A stretch of 64,000 bases of DNA, taken from assembly GCA_009767595.1 (NCBI GenBank), contig VSDK01009055.1, forward strand, positions 79,699 through 143,698, given 5' to 3'. Made by a program: the position numbers and the translations under genes. The DNA comes from Symbiodinium kawagutii (lineage: Eukaryota; Sar; Dinophyceae; Suessiales; Symbiodiniaceae). The stretch's first letter is position 1. Each line of letters starts with the position of its first letter. A model generated the notes under the pieces. The model was given only the letters and a program-made list of their open reading frames with translations. It had not been told where the DNA came from and did no database searches. Below, one piece after another: positions 24,601-36,600 of this stretch.

Positions 24601-27600
24601 GAAAGTTTTCCGAAAGAACATTTTTTTGGCGAAGGTGGCCATTCCCGGATAAAGGAAGTCGTGTTTGGCAGGCATTGCACAAAGTGCTGACACATGCTGA
24701 CGTTATCATGCTGTTCGGGAACCACGTTTAAGCTTCTGTCGATTTTTTTTGCAGGAGCCCAAACTCAAAGGACCACAAGGGCCTACCACAATATAGTTCC
24801 ACCAATATCCACCAATGCCCACCAATGCCCACCAATGCCCCGCCCTTTGGCACGCGCGCGCGCAGGGACACACACCCACGCGCGCGCACACCCACCCATG
24901 CACGCACGCACGCAGGCACGCATGCAGGCACGCACGAGTCGACAGAAGCATTGACAGGTGTGGACGTTCAGTTGTTGCTAGGTCATTGACGTGCGAGAAC
25001 TAGACTCTCCAACTTAAACCAGCGCACCGCTTCTGTGTCTTCAAACTTAGGCCGTTGTCTATTCGATGTGTTGAGCTGCAAGGCCTGCTCTCGTTGTTGT
25101 TTGGCGTTCTTTTTTCCCGAGAGCGCCTGCGAAGGGTTCTTCGTAAAAAATCAGCTGTATATCAACATCTGTACATCATCACATCAGCATCATCAACATC
25201 TGTACATCATCACATCAGCATCATCAACATCTGTACATCATCACATCAGCATCATCAACATCTGCAGATCTAGATCTTCTCAACCTCACACCTGCAGATC
25301 TAGATCTCCACAACCTCACATCTGCAGATCTAGATCTTCACAACTCACATCTGCAGATCTAGATCTTCACAACTCACATCTGCAGATCTAGATCTTCACA
25401 ACTCACATCTGCAGATCTAGATCTCCACAACCTCACATCTGCAGATCTAGATCTTCACAACTCACATCTGCAGATCTAGATCTTCACAACTCACATCTGC
25501 AGATCTAGATCTTCACAACTCACATCTGCAGATCTAGATCTTCACAACTCACATCTGCAGATCTAGATCTTCACAACTCACATCTGCAGATCTAGATCTT
25601 CACAACTCACATCTGCAGATCTAGATCTTCACAACTCACATCTGCAGATCTAGATCTTCACAACTCACATCTGCAGATCTAGATCTTCACAACTCACATC
25701 TGCAGATCTAGATCTTCACAACTCACATCTGCAGATCTAGATCTTCACAACTCACATCTGCAGATCTAGATCTCCACAACCTCACATCTGCAGATCTAGA
25801 CCTTCACAACTGACGTCTGCAGATCTAGATCTTCAAACTTTTACATCTGCAGATCTAGACCTTCACAACTGACGTCTGCAGATCTAGATCTTCAAACTTT
25901 CACATCTGCAGATCTAGATCTTCACAACTCACATCTGCAGATCTAGATCTCCACAACTCACATCTGCATGATCAACATCTGTACATCATCACATCAGCAT
26001 CATCAACATCTGTACATCATCACATCAGCATCATCAACATCTGTACATCATCACATCAGCATCATCAACATCTGTACATCATCACATCAGCATCATCAAC
26101 ATCTGTACATCATCACATCAGCATCATCAACATCTGCAGATCTAGATCTTCTCAACCTCACATCTGCAGATCTAGATCTTCACAACTCACATCTGCAGAT
26201 CTAGATCTTCACAACTCACATCTGCAGATCTAGATCTTCACAACTCACATCTGCAGATCTAGATCTTCACAACTCACATCTGCAGATCTAGATCTTCACA
26301 ACTCACATCTGCAGATCTAGATCTTCACAACTCACATCTGCAGATCTAGATCTTCACAACTCACATCTGCAGATCTAGATCTTCACAACTCACATCTGCA
26401 GATCTAGATCTTCACAACTCACATCTGCAGATCTAGATCTTCACAACTCACATCTGCAGATCTAGATCTTCACAACTCACATCTGCAGATCTAGATCTTC
26501 ACAACTCACATCTGCAGATCTAGATCTTCACAACTCACATCTGCAGATCTAGATCTTCACAACTCACATCTGCAGATCTAGATCTTCACAACTCACATCT
26601 GCAGATCTAGATCTTCACAACTCACATCTGCAGATCTAGATCTTCACAACTCACATCTGCAGATCTAGATCTTCACAACTCACATCTGCAGATCTAGATC
26701 TTCACAACTCACATCTGCAGATCTAGATCTTCACAACTCACATCTGCAGATCTAGATCTTCACAACTCACATCTGCAGATCTAGATCTTCACAACTCACA
26801 TCTGCAGATCTAGATCTCCACAACCTCACATCTGCAGATCTAGACCTTCACAACTGACGTCTGCAGATCTAGATCTTCAAACTTTCACATCTGCAGATCT
26901 AGATCTTCACAACTCACATCTGCAGATCTAGATCTTCACAACTCACATCTGCAGATCTAGATCTTCACAACTCACATCTGCAGATCTAGATCTCCACAAC
27001 CTCACATCTGCAGATCTAGATCTCCACAACCTCACATCTGCAGATCTAGACCTTCACAACTGACGTCTGCAGATCTAGATCTTCAAACGCTGACATCTGC
27101 AGATCTTTCTCTCTCTCGCTCTTCTTTCTTCTTCTCTCTAAGGCCGGGGTGGTGCCGCCGGACGACTTGGTACGTTTTGCTGTGGTACGTTTGGTCTTGG
27201 TACGTTTTGTCTTGGTACGTTTTGCTGTGGTACGTTTGGTCTTGGTACGTTTTGTCTTGGTACGTTTTGCGCTGGTACGTTTTGCGCTGGTACATTTTGG
27301 TTTGGTACGTTTCGATTTGGTACGTTTTGCGGTGTGGTAGGGTTTGTCTTACTACGTGTTGCTGTGGTACGTTTTGATTTGGGACGTTTTGCTGCGGTAC
27401 GTTTGGTCTTGGTACGTTTTGTCTTGGTACGTTTTGCTGTGGTACGTTTTGATTTGGTACGCTTTGCTGTGGTACGTTTGGTCTTGGTACGTTTTGTCTT
27501 GGTACGTTTTGCTGCGGTACGTTTTGATTTGGTACGTTTTGATTTGGTACGTGTTGCTGTGGTACGTTAGGTTGTGGTACGGTTTGCTGTGGTACGTTTG

Positions 27601-30600
27601 GATTTGGTGCGTTTTGCTGTCTGGTACGTTAGGTTGTGGTACGTTTTGCTGTGGTACGTTTGGTCTTGGTACGTTTTGTCTTGGTAGGTTTTGCTCTGGT
27701 ACTTTTTGCGCTGGTACGTTAAGTTGTGGTGTGTTTTGCGCCGGTACGCTTCATCATCGCAACCTTCCCATGATTTTCTTCTACTTCATTATCATCACCA
27801 TCATCTTCACCATCATTTTCGCTGCATCTGTAAATCGATCCGTTATTATTTTTGCTTCGTATACTTGAGGCTGCTATAACACCGCTTTTTTCGCTCTCGG
27901 GCCAACCGTCGTCTAGTTCTTGTCTTGTCTTGTGCCAAGCTTCTTGTCTATACTGCCGCGGGGCAGGCGTTTCACTATTTAGCGAGAAGGCTTGGGGCTT
28001 TACTGTGCTGAGGCTAGTGGGGCCCCGCCAGCGCCCTGCGTGGAGGGTTCTGTTGCGGCCGTTCTGCTTCTGGGGGGTGTTCCCGTGCCAGACAATTTTT
28101 TTTCGACCCGAGACTTGGCGGACCGCCTGCGTGCTTGCATGCAGCGCCAAGCCTCGGTCACGCTACAACATGCTGTTCCTGTCAGTGGGCGCAAGAATGG
28201 GTGGCTTGCGCGCGACAGGTTGCCAGCCAGAGCATGTGGCTGAAAGAGGCGGGCGATTTGTCCGATGAATTCATTTTGCGTGTTTTCTTGGACCGCTCGC
28301 CTGCTACCCTGCAAAAACACCTGCGTTTGAAATTTCGCAGCCCACGCTGGCGAAATTATTTGAGTTTCTGGAGAGCCTGGCAATTGATTCTTTTCTGGAC
28401 CGAGGATGTGGACGGCAGGCGTCGGCTGTGGCGACCGTGGGGGTCCAATTTGCAGCATGGAAGCTCAGGCTCCCTCGCTTGGAAGAGTTATTGTCTTCAG
28501 CGCCCGTGCGCGCCTGGAAAAAAGGAGAGGATAAAACTCTTTGCCGTGAAGCCGTCCCCCTCCTGCTGGAAATAGTGAAGAAATTGGAAGCTTCCACAGT
28601 TCTGGGCGATGATGACTGTTCATTTGTTTGTGCAATGTTATTGCTGTGGTCAGACATGCAGAGACTCGATTTGAATGCCGTGACTTGCTCAGGGGACGTA
28701 TTGCGCGGCTCTTGCTGGCGCACCAAGGCCAGCAAACGTGGATGTTCCGTTTCATTGCAGCCAGCGCAAGACTATTTATTAGATTTTGGTGGACCTCCAA
28801 TGTCCTACAGCATGGCCCGGCGCTTGCTCAATTTCGGCGTTGTTTGCGCGTCCACGGTGGAGTCCCAGTGCAGGACTGCCTGCGCTTTATTTTACATTCG
28901 TTGAAAACGACGCTGCTCACTTTTGCAAGCCAGTGCCGGGTCAATCGTGTCAAGCGGGCAGCGCCAGGCCACCGCCAGCTGCGTGGCGCCAATCAATGCG
29001 TGGAGTCTTACAGTATAGGGATGATGTTCAGCCACAGCTTCGTTGGTAGCAGAGGTTTGTGATGCTAGTGCTGCAGGGTGGGTCCCTGTCATCCCATTGC
29101 AGCGGGGGCTATCCGGCTATCCTATCCAAAAACCGCCGCCGCCAGAGGCAGAGGCAGAGGAAACAGATGTCTCCAGCGACGAATCTGGACAGAGCAAGCT
29201 CAGTTTCAAACGCCTCCTCTGCCCATCCAGTGATTCAGAGCCCACGTGCTCCCAGGATGAGCCAGATGATTTGGAAGAAGTTGCCGAGCGCAGGCCGTTT
29301 CAAGGGTTTTGGGTCTTGAATGGCATCAGTGGGACAATCCGCCGTGCGGTGAGACAAAGCGTTTCCGATGCATTTGGTATTGTTTGCCCCCCCGGGCTTA
29401 GCCCTACATGGCGGACATGAATGTTTTTTACGAAGATCACCAGAAGCTCAACAATGAAGCAACGTTTGGGGCGTTTGCGAATTTTTTTTAAATGGGAACT
29501 GTACAAGCCCGACAGAAATTAAGGCAGAGAGCTGGACCTTTCGCCCGTTGGTGGGCGCGTTGAGAGCATTATGGAAGAAGATTTTGGCGCGCAAGCAGCG
29601 ACCGCACTTTGCTGAATCAAGTCAAAGCCCAGTCTGAAGCAAAGCATGGGATTGGATCCCATGGAAAAAGCTGTTAAGCGAGAAGATGGCCGCAGCAATG
29701 AAAGGTCGACGAAAATCAGGGCCCCAAGAGTCTTTCATGGAGGGCTTGGCGTGCGGCGCTGGGTTTTTTGAAGGCCAGTATGATCAGGAATTGTCAAGCG
29801 CGCCCTACCAGGTCCAATCTCTTTTGCAAGTCGGGCCCACGCGTATGCCATGGTAAAGGCTTGCCGTTTGGGGAGTTGGGCCTTACACAGCGCGCGGTTC
29901 GTGGAGTATTACCCAACAAAGGATTGCGGGGAGCGTTCCCGATTCCTGAAGGCAACGCGTGCCGAGGAGGCGGATCCCGTCCAGTGTGGCGCCGCTTGTT
30001 GCTTGCGTCGCGCTTCTTTTTTTAGAGGTTTTGGGAGTACCTTTGAGCGCTGAGAAGCTTGCGCTAGGCGGTTGTGTGATGTGGCTGAGGCGGGATCTGC
30101 GCGTGGCGCTTCTGCCGCAAGCCAAGGTGGAACGCATATGGGTGATGTTGGAACCCTTCTTGTCCTCAGGCCGCCAGGTTGCCTGCTGATGTGGTACACG
30201 GGCGGGGCCCATTGGCTGCGGCCATGGCTACAGCCTTTGTGCAAGATTTTGTATAAGCCTGTGCAGGTTTTCCGCTGCGTGCCGCCAACGCTGTTTGCTT
30301 TGTCCAGGAACGCTTAGTCAGGCAACCTTGTGGTTCAAGATCACGTGGTGGAGTGCGATTTGCTGCCTGGTTGGAAACTTATACAGTGGGGAACTGCTTG
30401 GTGCAGTCCTTAGATTCAGCGCCGCTGGTTACTCCGCGACACTGTGGATTGTGTTTTCTTTGATTACAGGAAAGCTTGGGCCACGACTTCCAAAGCTTCT
30501 GTCGTGGCTGCGCGGTATTTCAGGAATTCAGTCGCCTCGCAATCTTCCGTTCCACTTTGCGTCAGAGAGGTTGATCAGAGCCTTGCGCAGCGGATGCTCT

Positions 30601-33600
30601 TGCAAGCGCCGATGTTGTTGGAATCGCGGGATGGTGGTGACCCCCTGGTGCAGAGTTGCAAATTGGTCAGGTGAAATTGTTCACCATTTCTTTTCAGCGC
30701 AGAGATCTTCCTCCATGGTTGTGCGCCTGCGAGTTGCAGGAAAGCCATCAGTGCGTTTGAGGCATTGGCGCAGTTGGTGCTGAAGGTTTGTTTGTTTGCT
30801 TTTTTCCAGTTTAGGGCACCCCGCATGCTGGGGTACTCACGCCATTATGCTTTGCAGGTCAGTTCTTTCCAGGCACTGTAGTTTCGATTTGTCAGTAGGT
30901 CATTTGCAAGAAGGTAGAGCGAAGCTTCGTTGGACGCGTAGAACACCCATGGAACATGAGCCCCCGCTTTCCTCTTGATTCATAGTTTGGTTGAGTTTAT
31001 GTTTGCGCAGATCATGTTGAGCTCGCGCGTTTTTTGAATGACAAACCTTGGACATCCTTAGTTGTTTTTTTTTCCCGCTGCTGGAGATTTTGCGCCCCCC
31101 GCTGGGGGAAGGCGCTTGTAAAGTTTTTGCTAGGGCTTGCGCTGCGAAAAAAACACTTTCTAACCTTGGACCATGTGCTCTTGTCTATCCCCAGCTGTGA
31201 CTTGTGACTTTGTTTGGCCTCGCAAGCAGCTCGTTCGATTTGTGTTCTTGTTGTTCGCTTGTTTTTCCTTTCTTTTTTGCTGCTGGACATGGAGCGGCTT
31301 GAAAGGAGGCAATGGAGGCAGGGCTTAGGACCTTACTATGCGATTGGGGCTGGGCGCGCTGCACTTGCGCCCCGCTTGTACAACATTAGCTTGCCTGGCG
31401 CCGGGTTGCCAGCGCCCGATGCGCGCAGGCGTCCGGACACGCTCGCCACGTGGCAGGACATTATTTTGGCAACGGCGTGTGCGACGCTGTTCCAGCTTCA
31501 GATACGCCCCGGGGTCATACCCTCATGCGTGCTGTGCCTAAGTCTTGCCCTCGACCGCCGATTCAAGGGGCTGGTTCTGCAAGAGCTTTGGAAGACGCGG
31601 AATGGCAGAAATGGGCAGATGCTTGGGCAATGCGACTCGTTTCATTTCTTGCCAGGGCGCCCAATTTTTCGGGCTTAGGTCGCGATGCGTCAGAGTCCTT
31701 GCGCCAGGTCCTCAAAACCAAAGCTGCAGCGACATTGAGGCGGCGTATCCCAGGCTGGCGCTTGTGGGTGGAATTTGCCACGGGCCACACATGGTATGTA
31801 TTTGAGCCCGATTTGGCTTCCCTTGTGTCTTTTTTGCGGGCGAATGCAGAAGCAGGATGCTCAGGTGCCGCGCCAGTCGCCTCTTTGAAATTTGTGGCTG
31901 CTCTGCTGGGTTGGACATCTTTGTTGCAACTGCTGGACTTTGCCGCTGCCGTTATTTGTCGTAGCCGCCTTCGAGAAGAAGGTTCTGCGCGATTTGACTG
32001 TCGAAATTTCTCAAGACACCTTATATATCGTGGCGTTCTTAGTTATGATTTGGGGCGCCCTCCGGTTCTCAGATCTTCAACGGACGGATGTCAAGTCGTT
32101 GTGCGTTGAACCGGGCCTATGTCGAGGAACTTGCTGGAAGTCAAAGTCCTCCAAGCGCGGACTGCCGTTCGGCGTGCTTTGCGTTGGCATTTTTGCTGAT
32201 TGGCATCAGGGAATCAATAAGTTGGCTACTGCTTTAGATGGTTGCGATTACTTGATGGCTGGCCCCAATGGCTCCCGGGCTTCATTTGCGTTTGCGCTCA
32301 GCCAGCTTCGCCGCTTGACTCAGGTTGTTGTAGGTCTCGACCGCAGCGCTGCTTTACATTATATTTTGCATTCGTTGAAGTGCACGGGCCTTTCCTGGGG
32401 GCTACAACTCGACATCAACAAGGAATATCGGAGACTGTGGGGCCACCACCGATCGAAAGATAGCGGGGACACCATGACTGCCAAATACTCAAGGGATGAT
32501 GTGCTTCCTGCCCTGCGGGCGCAGCTGGGTTGTCTCAAGGCTATTCGCATGGGTTGTCTCAAGGCTATTCGCATTTAGTGCCCTTACGAGAAGAACCGCT
32601 TGAAAAGCTTGCGCCTCTGAAATGGTCGCCCAGTGGGGTTGCGCCTTTTTCTTCTGCATCAGGAGATGCTGTCGGAAGTCCGACGTCGTCGGATAGTGAT
32701 GATCAGGAATCCGTGGGTTCATCATCCTCGTCCTCGCTCTCTTCTTCTTCTTCTGCAGATGTTGCTCAGACTGCGGCAGCCGATGGTTCGATCAAGTGTG
32801 TCGACGATACATTTTTGGTGAACAGGTGTACCATGTTCTACCATACCGCCGTTGAGTTCGAGGGGAAGCTGGGCCGTGCCTGCGCGCCCTCGCGGGATGT
32901 GTCAGCAAGCCATTGGGAAGTTTGGCATGAGCACCCTTCGGGTGCTACAGAATCCTTTTTGCCTTGTGCGCACGCAGCTTGCTGCAAATGGGTGCAGTGA
33001 TGATGTGTGGCATCACATTGCCGTCTAGTTAAGAGTCCAATCGCGGTAGGATTGGGAAGAGTAGCGCTTGGACAACAGCGTGTGTTTGGGTGGATGGGGC
33101 TGTTGTCCCTGGTTGGCCTGGCCGGCCTCCACCCTTGCGGTTTGTATGCCATTCTCGCCAAAGCAAAAAACGCTTTGCTGTTCTGCAAATAGGTCTTAGG
33201 TTTGTAGAGGTAAAGTTTTTGCTAGGGCTTGCACTGCGAAAACAACATTCTCTAACCTTGGACCTTTTGCTCTTGTCTATCCCCAGCTGTGACTTGTGAC
33301 TTTGTTTGGCCTCACAAGCAGCTCGTTTGATTTGTGTTCTTGTTGTTCGCTTGTTTTTCCCTACCCACCACCCCCTTTCCTCCCCCTTTCCTGTGTTTGT
33401 TTGCAGTGTGGAGGCACTGTGGGGGCACGTTTGCCCATCTTTGTTTGCAGTGTGGAGGCACTGCGGGGGCACGTCTGCCTGTGTTTGTTTTGCAATGTGG
33501 AGGCATTGCGGGGGCACGTTTGCCCGTGTTTGTTTTGCAATGTGGAGGCATTGCGGGGGCACGTTTGCCCGTGTTTTGCAGTGTGGAGGCACTGCGGGGG

Positions 33601-36600
33601 CACGTTTGCCCGTGTTTGTTTTGCAGTGTGAAGACACTGTGGGGGCACGTTTGCCCGTGTTTGTTTTGCAATGTGGAGGCATTGCGGGGGCACGTTTGCC
33701 CGTGTTTGTTTTGCATTGTGGAGGCATTGCGGGGGCACGTCTGCCCATTTTTGTTTTGCAGTGTGGAGGCACTGCGGGGGCACGTTTGCCCGTGTTTGTT
33801 TTGCAATGTGGAGGCATTGCGGGGGCACGTTTGCCCGTGTTTGTTTTGCAGTGTGGAGGCACTGCGGGGGCACCTTGTTCGAATGTGGAGGCATTGCGGG
33901 GGCACGTTTGCCCGTGTTTTGCAGTGTGGAGGCATTGCGGGGGTCGTTTGCCCGTGTTTGTTTTGCAATGTGGAGGCATCGCGGGGGCATGTTTGCCCGT
34001 GGTTTATTTCGTTTAATTAATTTTCGTCTGCGCGCCGATTTTTCAATTGTTTATGCTGTTGTTTGCGCATTGAACTGTGCGATAAGTGTTGCTGCTTGAG
34101 CCGCAGTTGATCCACGTTTTCCTTTTTCGAGCATTTGTTTCTGCTACCATAGAACCATGGATTGTGTGAAGGCTTTTTCTGATTTGCGAAGATTGGCGTC
34201 CCAGAGGCTGTCCAGCGTGCTCTGGAAGCGCGCGGCTTCTCCACGGCGTCTTCTTTCTTTTGATCCTTGGAGGCTGGTTCTGAGGAAACGTTTCTATCCT
34301 GGATGAAAGTCAGGTAGACTTGGGCTCTTCGCCGACGCCTTTGCAATCGCTGCCGGCTGGGCAGCTGCGGCGTCTGCTTCGGGAATGCAGGCTGCTGTGT
34401 GAGCACACAGAGGCTCGCGCCGATCTGGGCGCAGTACCCGAGGCGGCGGCCAAGCCAGTGGAGGCACGTGCTCAGCTCTTTGGCTTGGACTTGGGACCCC
34501 GCCTGACCGGCGATGCGCTGCAAAAACTATGGTTGGATTTTGCCGCCGGCTACCCGGCTGAAATTGTGCAAGGCAATACACGGCCTTGCAAAGCCTTAGT
34601 GCAAACTGTTTTTGCGCAGCATTAACAGCGGGAATTGCGTTTCATCCCTTGGAAGAACATTTTGAGTGAAGCGCAAGCCGACCAGTGCAAACATTCGAAA
34701 TCGAACAAAAACCGCACCTTTTTGGATATCATTGCCGACGCCGCTGGCCCACCTGCCCCTCCTGAGCTGGAGCCTTCTGCTTCGCCATTTGGGGTACAGC
34801 GTGTGTTGCATCTGCGCGCTGTTTGTTGGGCGCGCAGCATCAACAGCGGGAATTGCGTTTCATCCCTTGGAAGAACATTTTGAGTGAAGCGCAAGCCGAC
34901 CAGTGCAAACAGTCGACGTCGAACAAACACCGCACCTTTTTGGATCTCATTGCTGACGCCGCTGGCCCACCTGCCCCTCCTGAGCTGGAGCCTTCTGCTT
35001 CGCCATTTGGGGTACAGCGTGTGTTGCATCTGCGCGCTGTTTGTTGGGCGCTCGTTGGGTGGTGTCATCGTGCCTCTAGTAAGCGCTTGGTGCATCGCTT
35101 CATGGAGCTTTATTCGGCCATGGGCCTGAATGCCGTCGGCCTTCGCCCGCCATCGCTTGCTGAAGCAGAGGCCGCAGATGGTCATTTATGCAGGGAATTC
35201 AACCTTTTGTTGAGCGTTATGAGTTAGTGGTTGTCCGGAACTGTTTGGAAGTTTGGCTCCAGCCCCGTCCCAAACTGCCATCGCTGGATTCCTTGAAGAG
35301 TGACAGCAAGAGACCCAAATTGCCAGCCCCCGTGTCTTCCAAGAGACAGCGCGCCTCGAAGAAGTTTTGCTACAAATTTCAAGCTGGCAAGTGTTGTGAT
35401 CCTGATTGCCAGTTTGAGCATGCGTGCGAAAAATGTGGAAGCGAAGACCACGGGCGCAAGAATTGCCCCCAGCTTGGTGCCAGGCGTTAGGGACAGCTCC
35501 TCACCCCCGCGCCTTGCGCGGTTGATTGCAGGGGTGAGGTTGGGAATCTTGATGACGTGCGTTGTTCCCCAAGTGGAGCTGGCTCCAGCGGCAGCGCGCC
35601 TGTGGCGTCCGAGCCCTTGGTGAACCCAGAGTTCGCGCGGCAGTACCATGCGCTCCGCCTGAAAGACGGCGGTGGCCTATACCGAGCACTTTAGATTGGC
35701 AGATTCCCCCACCAGCGGCTTTGTCGGATCCTTTGCAAATTGTTCGTCGAACTCTTTGGGAGCGCGTGCCACGCGACAGCTTCGTGAGACTGCAGAGGCG
35801 TGCCTCGGCGCCATCAGACGAACCGCTGTTTAGCGACAGCGAAGTTTCGAGGATGCGATTAGCGCTGTGCGATGCCCTTGCAGGGGTGAGGTTGGGAATC
35901 TTGATGACGTGCGTTGTTCCCCAAGTGGAGCTGGCTCCAGCGGCAGCGCGCCTGTGGCGTCCGAGCCCTTGGTGAACCCAGAGTTCGCGCGGCAGTACCA
36001 TGCGCTCCGCCTGAAAGACGGCGGTGGCCTATACCGAGCACTTTAGATTGGCAGATTCCCCCACCAGCGGCTTTGTCGGATCCTTTGCAAATTGTTCGTC
36101 GAACTCTTTGGGAGCGCGTGCCACGCGACAGCTTCGTGAGACTGCAGAGGCGTGCCTCGGCGCCATCAGACGAATTAGCGACAGCGAAGCCTCGAGGATG
36201 CGATTAGCGCTGTGCGATGCCCTGGGCTTGGACGCGGAGTGGGCTCTGCAGGTTTTTCAGCTTACTCCTTATTTGTTCAATTTGTTGGCAGCAATTGCGC
36301 AGCGCATGGGTGATCTGGATGTGAGCCTTTGCGACACTCTAAAGCATGGGGCGCCGACAGGCGTTCGGCAACGCGTGCCTGCATCTGGCATTTGGCCACC
36401 TCTGCTTTCTTGTGGGGACACTTCCGACGCTGGCGATGTGGATTTTCATTTCAGTGCAGCCAATCATGCGTCTGCGACAGCTGAGCCAGAGAGCGTGAAG
36501 GCTTTGATTGAGAAAGAAGTGGCTTCTGGTTTTCTGCAGGTTGTGCCAGGCGGCTTGCCTGCATTGTCTGAGCGCTTCGGTGATGATTTGGCAGTTTGGT

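Noticed and set aside
25157-27100. CRISPR-like look of evenly spaced palindromic repeats
   Set aside because: There are no unique spacers, since the whole 29-mer is tandemly repeated. The context is a eukaryotic nuclear genome.
27149-27868. Overlapping + strand frames rich in V, R, F, W and Y
   Set aside because: Products of the 15-bp GGTACGTTTTG array, whose period is divisible by three.
33029-34020. Long open frames of 200-316 codons on both strands with repeated Cys/Pro motifs
   Set aside because: They are the 45-bp minisatellite translated in several frames. The period is a multiple of three, so openness has no coding meaning.
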